A stretch of DNA of 20,046 nucleotides from Sutterella sp. (GCA_019410445.1 DXSO01000012.1:1-20046); one strand, 5' to 3'; positions 1 through 8,253 are shown, numbered from the stretch's first letter. Notes: a model not told the origin generated them from the letters alone. Translations and numbers: made by a program.

Positions 1-2
1 AT

Positions 3-1259
3 CAGGCCAACACGACAAAATTTGCCGATCGCATCGCAGCTGTTGTCAACACCGATGTCATTACGGAATATGAATTACAAAACCGTGTGCGTCAGGCGGC
101 AATCAATTTGCGTCAGCAAAACATTACTCTGCCTCCCATGGAAGAGCTGCGCCGCCAAGTGCTCGAGCGCATGATCACTGAAAAAGCCACTGAGCAGCGC
201 GCCAAGGAGCTTGGCATTCGCGTTGACGAACAGATGGTAAGTGCCTCCATCGAACAAATCGCTCGCAACAACAAAATGACGGTGCAGGAACTACGTGATC
301 GTTTGCGCGCTGATGACGTCAGTTTTGCAACGTTCCGCGCTCAAGTGCGTGACGAAATCACCGCACAGCGTTTGCGCGAACGTGAAGTCGACAGCAAGAT
401 CACTATTCCTGAAAGCGAAGTAGACGCCTATTTGGCCGAGCAGACTGGCTTTACGACTACCGATACGCAGGAATACCACGTTCGACACATTCTGCTTCCG
501 ATTCCCCCGGGAGCGTCTGATTCGGAAGCCCGAGACATAGAACGACAGGCTGAAGCATTGGCTGAGCGTGCACGCAAAGGGGAGGACTTCAGTTCTCTAG
601 CTGCCGCGAACTCGAAAGCTGAAGATGCCCTTTCCGGCGGTGATCTTGGCTGGCGCGACGCCTCTCGCATGCCGACCCTTTTTTGGAAAGCCATCGAAAA
701 TCATCGTACGCAGCGCAACTTCATTACTGTCGTGCGTTCTTCGGGAGCAGTGCATGTCGTGTGCCTTGAGGACAGTCGTGACGGCGTGAAGGCAAAACTT
801 GCCGGCAAGCCAATCGAGCAGACGCATGTACGCCACATCCTGATGTTCATCTCTGATCTCACTCCGGAAGACCAGGTTCTCTCTCGTTTAAACGACATTC
901 GTCACAAAATTGTGACGGGAGAATCGGATTTTGCAACACTGGCTCGATTGAACTCCGTTGACAATTCTGCCACTCGCGGCGGCGATATCGGTTGGGTCAG
1001 CCCCGGCGATACTGTTCCTGAATTCGAAACGGCTATGAACAAACTTCAGCCGGGGGAAATTTCAGAGCCGATCCGTACTCCCTATGGCTATCATCTGATT
1101 CAGGTTATTGAGCGTCGTTCTGCAGAAGCCAATGCTGAACGCAGCCGCATCAATGCTCGAAATCAACTGAGAGAAAAGAAACTGGCCGAAGCTGTCTACA
1201 ACTGGCAGCGCGAACTGCGTGACCGTGCCTACGTTGAAATTCGCAACAACGATTATTGA
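3..1259 (+). CDS. surA: Periplasmic chaperone / peptidyl-prolyl isomerase SurA (5' end missing)
   Basis: SurA escorts unfolded outer-membrane proteins through the periplasm to the BAM complex. The reading frame is open from the window edge (it reads QANTTKFADRIAAVVNTDVI), so the signal peptide and true start lie outside; about 418 codons are visible. The first ~150 residues match the helical SurA N-terminal chaperone domain (AAVVN..VIT..EL). Two parvulin domains follow, opening at about residues 157 (EYHVRHILLPIP) and 275 (THVRHILMFIS), and the second has the usual GGDIGWVSPGDTVPEFE and PYGYHLIQV motifs. The first parvulin domain keeps SGGDLGWRDASRMP, but its second half (NHRTQRNFITVVRSSG) departs from the usual P.RS..G.H pattern, so it may be a non-catalytic binding module. 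The pdxA and rsmA genes follow, the usual proteobacterial order. Confidence 0.93.
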   Translation, partial: QANTTKFADRIAAVVNTDVITEYELQNRVRQAAINLRQQNITLPPMEELRRQVLERMITEKATEQRAKELGIRVDEQMVSASIEQIARNNKMTVQELRDRLRADDVSFATFRAQVRDEITAQRLREREVDSKITIPESEVDAYLAEQTGFTTTDTQEYHVRHILLPIPPGASDSEARDIERQAEALAERARKGEDFSSLAAANSKAEDALSGGDLGWRDASRMPTLFWKAIENHRTQRNFITVVRSSGAVHVVCLEDSRDGVKAKLAGKPIEQTHVRHILMFISDLTPEDQVLSRLNDIRHKIVTGESDFATLARLNSVDNSATRGGDIGWVSPGDTVPEFETAMNKLQPGEISEPIRTPYGYHLIQVIERRSAEANAERSRINARNQLREKKLAEAVYNWQRELRDRAYVEIRNNDY

Positions 1260-1283
1260 TCGCTTTTAAAACCATTCAAAAGC

Positions 1284-1339
1284 AAACGCCTCGGGGCAGC
1301 TGTCGTGAACTCCGACATTTGCTCTCAGGCGTTTTTCTT
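1284..1339 (+). terminator. Probable Rho-independent terminator after surA
   Basis: The arms AAACGCCT (1284-1291) and AGGCGTTT (1327-1334) pair and are followed by a T-rich run. The 35-base loop holds a smaller GTCG/CGAC hairpin. It lies between the surA stop and the pdxA start, so it may reduce or end surA transcription before pdxA. The long loop makes it less certain than the other terminators here. Confidence 0.5.
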
Positions 1340-1360
1340 TTCATCCAATCAAAACAGAAA

Positions 1361-2356
1361 ATGTCTTTGCCCATCGCCATCACAACAGGAGAACCCGCCG
1401 GCATAGGCCCGGAAATCTGTGTCAAAGCTGTTTTCACCGGACGTGTCAAATCGCCCGTTACATTGATCGGCGATAAAAATCTGTTGATCAAGACATCGGA
1501 AAAGTTAGGTTTCGGCACTATCTTTCCTCACTGGGTTCAATTCGAGCACGTGCCGCTAACCAACCCTGTGACACCCGGCAGGCTTGATGTAGCAAACGCC
1601 CCCTACGTCATAGAAGTTCTGCGTCGGGCAGCTCAGGGTGCGCAAGATGGCAGGTACAGTGCCGTTGTCACGGCTCCAATACAAAAAAGCATCATCATTG
1701 AAGCTGGTATCCCGTTTACTGGGCACACGGAGTTCTTCCAACAACTTGCCGGCGTCGATCATGTAGTCATGATGCTCGCCTCAAGCTCCGGATCCGATGC
1801 TCTCCGAGTTGCATTGGCAACCACACACCTGCCGCTGAGCAAAGTGCCTGCAGCCATCACTCCGGAACTCTTGGATAAAACACTTCGTACCTGCGCCCAC
1901 GCCCTTAAACAAGATTTCGGCATCGAAACACCGCGCATCGCCGTCACAGGACTTAATCCCCACGCTGGTGAATCTGGACACATGGGGACTGAAGAAATTG
2001 AACTTATCACTCCAGCAATCGAACGAGCGCGTCAAGTGATTCACAATGCTGAATTTTCCGGGCCGTGGCCTGCAGACACCATTTTCGTGCAATCTCATGC
2101 ACAAAAATTTGACTGCATTTTGTGCATGTACCACGATCAAGGACTGCCAACACTCAAACGAGAAGGCTTTGGTCATGGCATCAATGTCACCCTAGGTTTG
2201 CCTTGGGTTCGAACTTCAGTCGATCATGGAACCGCTTTGGATATCGCAGGTACAGGGGATGCCAATGAAGGCAGCCTTCTGTCAGCTCTCTTGTTAGCTC
2301 ACAGGATGGCTGAACGCCGTGAGAGAATACTCGAACTGCAGCGTTTACTCGGATAA
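1361..2356 (+). CDS. pdxA: 4-hydroxythreonine-4-phosphate dehydrogenase PdxA
   Basis: PdxA oxidises 4-phosphohydroxy-L-threonine with NAD(P) in the DXP-dependent route to pyridoxal 5'-phosphate; it is a cytoplasmic, divalent-metal-dependent dimer. The 331-residue product is family-sized. Motifs in order: TTGEPAGIGPE near the N-terminus, the metal-ligand histidine region FTGHTEFF, GLNPHAGESGHMGTEE, YHDQGLPTLK, and the C-terminal RTSVDHGTALDIAGTG. The frame is open 35 codons upstream, but the ATG at 1361 is chosen because the conserved N-terminus (MSLPIAITTGEPAG) begins there and the upstream stretch overlaps the putative surA terminator. No strong Shine-Dalgarno precedes it, only AAAACAGAAA. 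Confidence 0.95.
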   Translation: MSLPIAITTGEPAGIGPEICVKAVFTGRVKSPVTLIGDKNLLIKTSEKLGFGTIFPHWVQFEHVPLTNPVTPGRLDVANAPYVIEVLRRAAQGAQDGRYSAVVTAPIQKSIIIEAGIPFTGHTEFFQQLAGVDHVVMMLASSSGSDALRVALATTHLPLSKVPAAITPELLDKTLRTCAHALKQDFGIETPRIAVTGLNPHAGESGHMGTEEIELITPAIERARQVIHNAEFSGPWPADTIFVQSHAQKFDCILCMYHDQGLPTLKREGFGHGINVTLGLPWVRTSVDHGTALDIAGTGDANEGSLLSALLLAHRMAERRERILELQRLLG

Positions 2357-2386
2357 CCCCTCAACACTAATCACATCGAAATCATT

Positions 2387-3214
2387 ATGGCTAGCGAAGG
2401 ACTTCAAGGACACCGTGCACGCAAACGTTTCGGGCAGAACTTTCTGCATGATCGGCACTGGATTGAACGTATCGCCAAAGCGGTCAATGCTGTTGAAGGC
2501 GACGACATTGTTGAAATCGGCCCAGGGCAAGCTGCCTTGACTCGCGAATTGATGGCCACAGCAGGCAAAGTACGAGCCGTGGAAATTGACCGAGATCTTG
2601 CTGCATGGCTCAAAGAAACCTACCCAGAAACACTGGAACTTATTGAAGCTGATGCCTTGACTCTGGACTGGTCGCAAGTACCCAAAAACAACAATCTGCG
2701 AGTTGTTGGCAATTTGCCCTACAACATTTCCTCTCCTCTGCTGTTTAAATTGCTCGAGGTTGCAGATATCGTCAAAGATCAGCACTTCATGCTGCAAAAA
2801 GAAGTCGTTGATCGCATGGTAGCTCCTCATGGCAGCAAAACGTACGGTCGTTTGTCTGTCATGCTTCAATGGCGTTACCGCATGCACAAATTATTTGATG
2901 TCCCCCCGGGAGCCTTCAATCCACCTCCCAAGGTCATGAGCTCTGTCGTCCGCATGGTGCCCAAAGCCAAAGAGGATGTTCCCAATGTTGATTTCGAGCT
3001 CTTTAGTTCCGTAGTAGCCAATGCCTTTTCACAACGGCGCAAAACGATCCGCAACGCCCTTTCGAGCATACTTACCGCAGAAGAAATCACTTCTTGTGGA
3101 GTTGATGCCGGAGCTCGCGCCGAGGCGCTTCCGTTGGAGGCCTTTGTTGCTCTAGCACAAAAAGCCGCCCAATTGCACCGCAAGCCCGTTACTCCGGGAA
3201 CACACATCGATTAA
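2387..3214 (+). CDS. rsmA: 16S rRNA (adenine1518-N6/adenine1519-N6)-dimethyltransferase RsmA/KsgA
   Basis: RsmA uses S-adenosylmethionine to dimethylate two adjacent adenines in the 3' terminal hairpin of 16S rRNA, a late step in small-subunit assembly; its loss gives kasugamycin resistance in other bacteria. The 275-residue product has the family hallmarks: RKRFGQNFL near residues 12-20, the SAM-binding EIGPGQAALT at about 44-52, the acidic VEIDRD, and the catalytic NLPY at about 109-112 (VVGNLPYNISSPLL). The C-terminal part carries FSQRRKTIRNAL, typical of the rRNA-binding domain. It starts 30 bases after pdxA, so the two are probably co-transcribed, and it is closed by its own terminator. 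Confidence 0.96.
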   Translation: MASEGLQGHRARKRFGQNFLHDRHWIERIAKAVNAVEGDDIVEIGPGQAALTRELMATAGKVRAVEIDRDLAAWLKETYPETLELIEADALTLDWSQVPKNNNLRVVGNLPYNISSPLLFKLLEVADIVKDQHFMLQKEVVDRMVAPHGSKTYGRLSVMLQWRYRMHKLFDVPPGAFNPPPKVMSSVVRMVPKAKEDVPNVDFELFSSVVANAFSQRRKTIRNALSSILTAEEITSCGVDAGARAEALPLEAFVALAQKAAQLHRKPVTPGTHID

Positions 3215-3239
3215 GTGCTCCACCTACGGTTTTTCTTTT

Positions 3240-3276
3240 GAAGGTTTGTCGTATTACCACGGCAAACCTTCTTTTT
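3240..3276 (+). terminator. Rho-independent terminator after rsmA
   Basis: A 9-bp perfect stem, GAAGGTTTG (3240-3248) with CAAACCTTC (3263-3271), is followed at once by a T run to 3276. It lies 25 bases after the rsmA stop and should end the pdxA-rsmA transcript. Confidence 0.85.
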
Positions 3277-3331
3277 CATGGGCACAATTTTTCCCTCGAT
3301 TCCAATTCATCAATTTCGAGGACTCTTACTC

Positions 3332-4459
3332 ATGACTCAAGTCAATCCTCCTTACCGTTGTGACGTTGTCGGCAGCTTTTTGCGTCCAAAAACGATTGCT
3401 CAGGCACGTGTCAAATTTTCTTGCGGACAAATCACCAAAGAAGAACTTACCGCAATTGAAGATGCCGAAATCAAAAAACTCATCGCCAAAGAACTTGAAA
3501 ATGGATTGACGGCAGTCACTGACGGCGAATTCCGCCGTGCATACTGGCATCTAGACTTCCTTGCTGCGCTTGGAGGCATACGTCACATCAAGGCCGATGC
3601 TTGGTCTGTTCACTTTGAAGGCCACCAACCCAAAGCCGAAACCGTTGTGATTACCAATAAAGTTCATTTCTCAAGCAATCACCCGTTTCTGGATGCATTT
3701 GACCGGCTCAAGGCCATTGCAGGCGACACTCCAATCAAGTTCACAATTCCATCCCCTTCCATGTTGCACTTGATTTGCTGCGTGCGTGAAGAAAACTACG
3801 AAGCAATTGACCTCTACAAAAATAACGAAAAAGCTCTTTTCGACGATATTGCTCAGACCTGGAAAGACGCCATGCTCGCGCTTTACGCCAAAGGGTGTCG
3901 TTACCTTCAGTTTGATGATACGAGTTGGGGTGAATTTTGTTCGGAAGAAAAGCGAGCCGCCTATGCCGCTCGAGGCATCAACGTGAATACCATTGGACGA
4001 CAATATGTTGCCTGCATCAATGAAATTCTGTCTGCCAAACCCGCCGATATGACAGTAACGATGCATATCTGCCGCGGCAACTTCCGTTCAACTTGGTTTA
4101 GTTCAGGTGGTTATGAACCCATTGCTGAGACACTCTTCGGGCAATGTCGTGTTGATGGCTTCTTCCTGGAATATGACTCAGCTCGTGCGGGAGGTTTTGA
4201 GCCTTTACGTTACATCAAGGATCAGACTGTTGTACTGGGGCTCATTACGAGCAAGTTTCCTGAACTGGAAGACAAAGAAGCAATCAAAGCTCGCATTCAT
4301 GAAGCCACTCAATACGTTCCGCTGGAACGTCTGTGCTTGTCCCCTCAATGCGGTTTTTCTTCCACGGAAGAAGGCAATCTTCTGACTGAAGAACAAGAAT
4401 GGTCTAAGGTTCGACTTGTTCGTGATATCGCCCGTGAAGTATGGACTGACGCTTACTAA
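3332..4459 (+). CDS. MetE-like methyltransferase (cobalamin-independent methionine synthase C-terminal domain family)
   Basis: The 375-residue protein matches the stand-alone MetE C-terminal barrel type (YxjG/YxjH-like). In that fold a zinc-bound homocysteine thiol attacks a methyl donor. Visible marks are RCDVVGSFLRP at the N-terminus, VTDGEFRR (~63-69), LQFDD (~192-196), HICRGN with the candidate zinc ligands H246 and C248, LEYD (~279-282), and LSPQCGF with C340. It lacks the N-terminal half of full MetE (about 750 residues), so the donor may be a methylated corrinoid, a folate or another compound; the substrate is not settled by sequence. The ATG at 3332 is chosen for the GAGGA ribosome binding site nine bases upstream; the frame is open 18 codons further but only through the preceding terminator. 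It was originally convergent with tRNA-Phe. Confidence 0.85.
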   Translation: MTQVNPPYRCDVVGSFLRPKTIAQARVKFSCGQITKEELTAIEDAEIKKLIAKELENGLTAVTDGEFRRAYWHLDFLAALGGIRHIKADAWSVHFEGHQPKAETVVITNKVHFSSNHPFLDAFDRLKAIAGDTPIKFTIPSPSMLHLICCVREENYEAIDLYKNNEKALFDDIAQTWKDAMLALYAKGCRYLQFDDTSWGEFCSEEKRAAYAARGINVNTIGRQYVACINEILSAKPADMTVTMHICRGNFRSTWFSSGGYEPIAETLFGQCRVDGFFLEYDSARAGGFEPLRYIKDQTVVLGLITSKFPELEDKEAIKARIHEATQYVPLERLCLSPQCGFSSTEEGNLLTEEQEWSKVRLVRDIAREVWTDAY

Positions 4460-4484
4460 TCTGTCCGCTGATTGATATTCTCTG

Positions 4485-4521
4485 AAAACGCACTTTAGCC
4501 TTGTTGCTCTAGTGCGTTTTT
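4485..4521 (+). terminator. Rho-independent terminator after the MetE-like gene (possibly bidirectional)
   Basis: Arms AAAACGCACT (4485-4494) and AGTGCGTTTT (4511-4520) form a 10-bp stem ending in a T run. The A run on the 5' side would also make it work for leftward transcription. Confidence 0.85.
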
Positions 4522-4618
4522 CACTTGGTTTCCACCACGCATAGAATCAAAAACAACCCCGCAAAGTTCAGTCCTGAGCATCAAAACAAAAATTCACAGG
4601 TAACGAAATAAGCTCTAT

Positions 4619-4655
4619 GCATCGTCATTAGAGTAAATGACGTGCTTGTTTTTTT
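4619..4655 (+). terminator. Second hairpin with T run downstream of the MetE-like gene
   Basis: CGTCATT (4623-4629) pairs with AATGACG (4636-4642), extendable by GCA/TGC with one bulged base, and is followed by seven T (4649-4655). It could be a back-up terminator or end an unannotated short rightward transcript between 4522 and 4655. No convincing promoter was found for such a transcript. Confidence 0.45.
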
Positions 4656-4662
4656 CGGATAC

Positions 4663-4685
4663 AAAAAAACCACCGCAAGGGTGGT
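4663..4685 (-). terminator. Displaced native terminator of tRNA-Phe
   Basis: Read on the minus strand, ACCACC - CTTGC - GGTGGT forms a stem followed by a run of seven T (4669-4663). It lies 14 bases beyond the remnant tRNA-Phe 3' end at 4699. By position it was the original tRNA-Phe terminator before the element inserted, and it is now about 9.6 kb from the functional tRNA gene. It may still stop leftward transcription leaving the element. Confidence 0.75.
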
Positions 4686-4698
4686 CAATAGATTACTT

Positions 4699-4720
4699 GT
4701 GGCCAGGGACGCCATCGAAC
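4699..4720. repeat. attL: remnant of the tRNA-Phe 3' end
   Basis: GTGGCCAGGGACG (4699-4711) is identical to the tRNA-Phe 3' terminal segment at 14362-14374. Two mismatches follow, then ATCGAAC (4714-4720, matching 14377-14383). Crossover most likely took place within the 13-bp identical block. Outside it to the left is host sequence; to the right is element sequence. Confidence 0.85.
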
Positions 4721-4760
4721 TACCCAATAAATAAAGCCATTTCAAAGGCATCAAAAATCA

Positions 4761-4785
4761 AAACCATACCTAAAACCATACCAAA
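4761..4785. repeat. Left arm-type integrase site (two AACCATACC repeats)
   Basis: AACCATACC occurs at 4762 and 4774, a 12-base period. The block CCATACC-TAAAA-CCATACC-AAA is identical to 14204-14225 at the right end. Short direct repeats within about 65 bases of the core site, mirrored at the integrase end, are the usual form of arm-type sites bound by the N-terminal domain of tyrosine integrases. Confidence 0.7.
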
Positions 4786-4874
4786 AAGTTTTTCACTACC
4801 CTCCAATTCAACCATCCTCACCCCTGAAAAAAACATCAAGAAACTACGCTCGAATGTTTTTTCTCTTTAAAAAC

Positions 4875-4996
4875 GGTGGTTCCAGTGGTGCCATTGGTGC
4901 ATTTTCTCCTAACCAATTGATATTAAACGGGAATTCAAGCAATTTCACTCGCACCGCTCGGTGGTGCACAGGGGTGCCAAGTGGTGCATTTTCCCC
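4875..4996. repeat. Left TGGTGC iteron cluster (candidate replication cis-site)
   Basis: Two imperfect 35-37 base direct repeats (4875-4909 and 4960-4996) each hold GGTGCC...TGGTGCATTTTC; the TGGTGCATTTTC cores at 4895 and 4982 are 87 bases apart. Individual heptamers lie at 4886, 4895, 4962, 4972 and 4982. The same heptamer in inverted orientation forms the right cluster at 12588-12698, also with an 87-base period. The stretch 4721-5009 holds no convincing gene. A long A/T hairpin (GAAAAAAACAT 4826-4836 with ATGTTTTTTC 4854-4863) sits just to its left. Confidence 0.65.
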
Positions 4997-5009
4997 GTGC
5001 ATACAACGT

Positions 5010-5042
5010 AAAAAGCCCGCCAACGGTAAAGCGCAAGCGGGC
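5010..5042 (-). terminator. Rho-independent terminator of the replication operon
   Basis: On the minus strand GCCCGC (5042-5037) pairs with GCGGGC (5020-5015) and is followed by five T (5014-5010). It lies 25 bases after the stop of the last gene and closes the leftward operon before the left iteron cluster. Confidence 0.85.
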
Positions 5043-5066
5043 ATCTATCTGCTAGATTGTCGCCAA

Positions 5067-5300
5067 TCACTCGGCTATCAGCTCATAAACTCGGAAACGC
5101 TGTTCGCCTTGAGCAAAGGCTTCGCGCTCTGCATGATCTCTCGAAAGTCCGCCATCGTGTTGGATGATTGCGGCGCGCTCCTCAACACACTCAACCAAAT
5201 AGCCAACAGGCACCAAGCGCCACCTCTTTGCCTTGTCCGTTTGTTTTGCGGCACCTTCGCGCCCTAAAACGGCCTTTCTCAACTCCTTAGCATCAAACAT
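5067..5300 (-). CDS. Small unknown protein ending the replication operon (77 aa)
   Basis: Not recognised as a named family. It is very likely translated: GGAGGGG lies six bases before the ATG and overlaps the last codons of the helicase gene, whose stop is only three bases away, so translation should be coupled. The protein is charged, with a basic start (MFDAKELRKAVLGREGAAKQTDKAKRWR) and a central ERAAIIQHDGGLSRDHAE. As a general impression, ERAAI.E.DGG.SRE.AE-like segments recur in small proteins of proteobacterial mobile elements and in some replication proteins; the role is unknown. A stable terminator follows. Its position suggests an accessory role in replication. Confidence 0.8.
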   Translation of the reverse strand: MFDAKELRKAVLGREGAAKQTDKAKRWRLVPVGYLVECVEERAAIIQHDGGLSRDHAEREAFAQGEQRFRVYELIAE

Positions 5301-5303
5301 TAC

Positions 5304-7229
5304 TTACCCCTCCCTAAAAAGCTTCTCGACCCGCTCGCGGCTCTCTTGTGTGTCATCGGGCATAGTCACATAAAGCCATTTACCACGTTTCAATCCTAGA
5401 AAATCCTTTCGAAGCTGGTGCTGTTTCCAGTGCTTGGCATCCTTGTGCTTAGAAAACAAAACGCCGTGTTTGTCCAACGCCTCGATAATCTCACGCCTCG
5501 ATAGCCCCTCTCCATACCTTTCGCACACATCATTGAATTGCGATACAAGATACAGGGTTGCCACTTGTGAAGCCATGTCGTTCGGATTTGTCAGCACAAC
5601 CATGCCACAGGCTTTTTGCTTAGCCTCTTGGATAATGCGCACTGAACCATTTTTCTCATCCTTCTCATAGACAAGAAAATTTGTACGTTCAACGTGAGGC
5701 ACCTCCAACAGTTTTGCAACAACACTGGCCTCTCGTTCTTCGGGAGAGTCCTCCGATTGCCGCCAAGCACTGAAGCACTCAAGTGCCGCGCTCATGGCGT
5801 CGCCAATCTTCCATTTATCCCCCAAGATTCCGTAACCCGTAGCCAACTCTCCCGCCATTGCTACAACGGCAAAACGCTCCAAAACTCTGCGCTCCGAATC
5901 CTTCAACTCTTCCCACCCATCGTTTGCAAGTCGCTCCTCCATTGTCTCCATCACGTCGGTCAATCGTTTACGGAACTCTTCCCGACCGCTATCAGCAAAA
6001 TCTCGCATCAATGCCATCAAGTAAGCACGCCCAGCGCTTCCCGTGTATTCGAGTGAGCTGAAGGACTTTACAAAGTCCGCCGCCTTTTTGATTCTGTCAC
6101 CAGCAACTAGATCGGAGTCTTCCGGCACTGCATCAAGGACGCCAAGTCCTTGGCCTGCATCCGATGGAATACAGATAAACCGCACAAGCTCCCCCGAGGC
6201 TATTCCTTCTTGTCCGCGCCGTGCCTTCTGCCGCTTGATCTCGGTCAACGAAAATTCTCCAGACGAAAGGACGTTAACGCTCCACTTACTCACATTGCGG
6301 AGTCTTGCGCTTCTATCCATGCGTGCCCTAGCCGTTTCGTTGCACAAGTCATAAACGGCATTAACCGCCGATTCTTTGGCTTGCCCGATCTCATCAAGAA
6401 TGAGCGGTTGATTGTTGTACTGCAATGCCAACCCTTCAAGGCCGTTGCCCGTTGCATTCCAACTAAGCACTCGCTCCTTTCCGCCATAGATAGAGGCCGC
6501 CGCTTTCAGGATGCTTGATTTGCCTGAACCTCTCTTCCCCCAAAAATGAAAGATACTCGAAGGCGCCTCGACCATTTCAAGCAAAGGAGCAGAAAAACCA
6601 ACGCACAAACCGAACATCAATCTTGTGCTGTGCAAGGCCTTTGCCGCTACGTGTTCTTGCCACTCCTCAAGCGTGCCCTGCTCATTAAGCACAGCCGCCG
6701 CTTTAGTGTCTGTCAATATCACAGGCTCTGCATTATCAGTGGATAGCGTTACATTGGCGAATACGAAACTATTCCTCATTGCCGAGGCATATCCCCCACC
6801 GCTCACGCTCAAAGCACGCCGCAAGGCATCCATCGGCACGGCGTTGAAGAACTCTGCCAGCGGACACTTTCCCGAATTGCCCGATAGAACATAGAGCCTC
6901 AATCCCTTGGATGCTAGAAGCTCCTCAACCTTTCGGCCTTGCGTGAAAAGCCTTCTTCCCAAGATCAATTCATGCTCTCGATTGTCGGCATCCTTAAACC
7001 GAATCCACACCCCCCAATCTTCGCCCTCACTTGTTCGAGTGTGTGCGACCAGCTCCAAGGCATCACACAGCTTTGTGGGCTTAATGTTTTGTCTAAGCTG
7101 AAATACACCATCAATGCGGCACTCGTAGCTGTTCCCCGAAGCGTCCGCCGTCACGGTCATGCCGTCGGCTCCTTCATTGACGTTGACGCTGTTCGGTACT
7201 GGGGCTTTCTTCTTCTCGTGATTACTCAT
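5304..7229 (-). CDS. DUF927-type replicative ATPase/helicase of the element
   Basis: A 641-residue protein resembling the DUF927 group of phage and plasmid replication ATPases, which are thought to act as helicases with a Toprim partner. The ATPase core is clear: Walker A GKRGSGKSS at ~231-239, Walker B LILDE at ~276-280, and a possible sensor segment NVLSSGE at ~319-325 after a basic stretch (RARMDRSARLR) that could include an arginine finger. The first ~200 residues are the usual N-terminal part with GRRLFTQGRKVEELLASKGL. The C-terminal ~130 residues (from about KLLEVPHVERTNFLVY) could be a small DNA-binding domain ending in the basic KHWKQHQLRKDFLGLKRGKWLYV. Its ATG overlaps the Toprim gene stop by eight bases, which implies coupled, roughly equimolar synthesis. 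It probably binds or unwinds the element origin. Confidence 0.88.
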   Translation of the reverse strand: MSNHEKKKAPVPNSVNVNEGADGMTVTADASGNSYECRIDGVFQLRQNIKPTKLCDALELVAHTRTSEGEDWGVWIRFKDADNREHELILGRRLFTQGRKVEELLASKGLRLYVLSGNSGKCPLAEFFNAVPMDALRRALSVSGGGYASAMRNSFVFANVTLSTDNAEPVILTDTKAAAVLNEQGTLEEWQEHVAAKALHSTRLMFGLCVGFSAPLLEMVEAPSSIFHFWGKRGSGKSSILKAAASIYGGKERVLSWNATGNGLEGLALQYNNQPLILDEIGQAKESAVNAVYDLCNETARARMDRSARLRNVSKWSVNVLSSGEFSLTEIKRQKARRGQEGIASGELVRFICIPSDAGQGLGVLDAVPEDSDLVAGDRIKKAADFVKSFSSLEYTGSAGRAYLMALMRDFADSGREEFRKRLTDVMETMEERLANDGWEELKDSERRVLERFAVVAMAGELATGYGILGDKWKIGDAMSAALECFSAWRQSEDSPEEREASVVAKLLEVPHVERTNFLVYEKDEKNGSVRIIQEAKQKACGMVVLTNPNDMASQVATLYLVSQFNDVCERYGEGLSRREIIEALDKHGVLFSKHKDAKHWKQHQLRKDFLGLKRGKWLYVTMPDDTQESRERVEKLFREG

Positions 7230-8253
7230 TCGTCTCGCTCCACAAAATCAAAAAATCGTTGAAATCCGTCGGCAGTTTTCCCGTTGCCTTCTCAAAGACT
7301 TCATCTATCTCGGCGGTAAAAGGAGGCAGATACACGGCACACCGCGCGCCGCGCCCCTGCATCAACAATGCGGCCTCTCGTGCCTTCTCCTCACCGACTC
7401 GGCTTTGATCTCTATCGGCATAGAACGCCAAGGCATGATCGGGAAAACGAGTCCAAAGACTTTCAGCCGCTGGCAATAAGTTGCCTGCATCCAAGGCGGC
7501 AACACACGGCACGGAATAAAGCGCCGTCACGCTCATGGCTGTTGCAACGCCTTCGGCTACCCCAATAACCCCCTCGACTCCAGCATCAAAGGGAAGGCCA
7601 TCAGGACACCACAACAGGCCTTTCTTTCGGCCACCCTTGAGAAAAGTCTTTCGACCTGTCTCATCAATGAATTGAAGCGACCACACCGCGCCCGTGGCGT
7701 CGGTCAAAGGGATAACAAGCAGGCGGCCACTGCCGCTCAATATCTGCCCTACGTCATCCTCCTGCCTAATTGCCGCGCGGTTGATAAGGTCTTGCGCCCG
7801 ATCAACGGAAATACACCGCAAACCGCGCCAAGGATGCTCAACGCTCAATCCTTTTCGGGAAAGGTACTCGTGGCCATCGGCAGGGCTTTCCGTCGCATCA
7901 AGAATGCGCACCGCCAACATGGAAACGGCTTTTTGTCTTTCTGCCGTCTCGCGCTCATACTGGGCACGTTGTTTGCGAAGCTCCGACTGCATCTTGCGAA
8001 GCTCTTCACGGCTAGGATTACGACCGTTGTAGTCGTAGTAGAAAAGCGCGGCTTGCCCTGTCATCCAGTTAAAGCACATACCGCCCTTACCGTCGGAAAA
8101 CCTCATAATTCGACCTGCACCCCGACCATGCTTTCCGCCACTACCTACCGCATTCGTAGGGGTGAAATGTCGGCGCACATCACGCGGCTCAATCTTCACG
8201 CAAGCGCAGGCATCATCAAGGGTTGCGAATATGGGGAAGTTATTCATCCTCAT
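7222..8253 (-). CDS. Toprim-domain primase-like protein
   Basis: A 343-residue protein of the Toprim group paired with DUF927 helicases. The N-terminal part has KHGRGAGRIMRFSDGKGG and CFNWMTG, a segment typical of these primase-like proteins, then a charged helix (~82-110) and HEYLSRKGL (~128-136). The Toprim fold follows: VAEGVATA at ~232-239 with the key glutamate E234, then YADRD at ~278-282 giving the DxD pair. It ends with TDFNDFL, common at the end of this domain. No CHC2 zinc finger is seen, so polymerising activity is uncertain. The ATG at 8253 is chosen because AAGGAGGT lies a few bases upstream; ATG 8247 is an alternative. The frame is open 39 codons further, but that part overlaps the preceding gene out of frame. 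Together with the helicase it looks like a split counterpart of P4 alpha protein. Confidence 0.85.
   Translation of the reverse strand: MRMNNFPIFATLDDACACVKIEPRDVRRHFTPTNAVGSGGKHGRGAGRIMRFSDGKGGMCFNWMTGQAALFYYDYNGRNPSREELRKMQSELRKQRAQYERETAERQKAVSMLAVRILDATESPADGHEYLSRKGLSVEHPWRGLRCISVDRAQDLINRAAIRQEDDVGQILSGSGRLLVIPLTDATGAVWSLQFIDETGRKTFLKGGRKKGLLWCPDGLPFDAGVEGVIGVAEGVATAMSVTALYSVPCVAALDAGNLLPAAESLWTRFPDHALAFYADRDQSRVGEEKAREAALLMQGRGARCAVYLPPFTAEIDEVFEKATGKLPTDFNDFLILWSETNE

Noticed and set aside
4875..4996. TGGTGC repeats as a CRISPR array
   Set aside because: Repeats are short, imperfect and irregularly spaced, and no cas genes are present; they fit iterons better.
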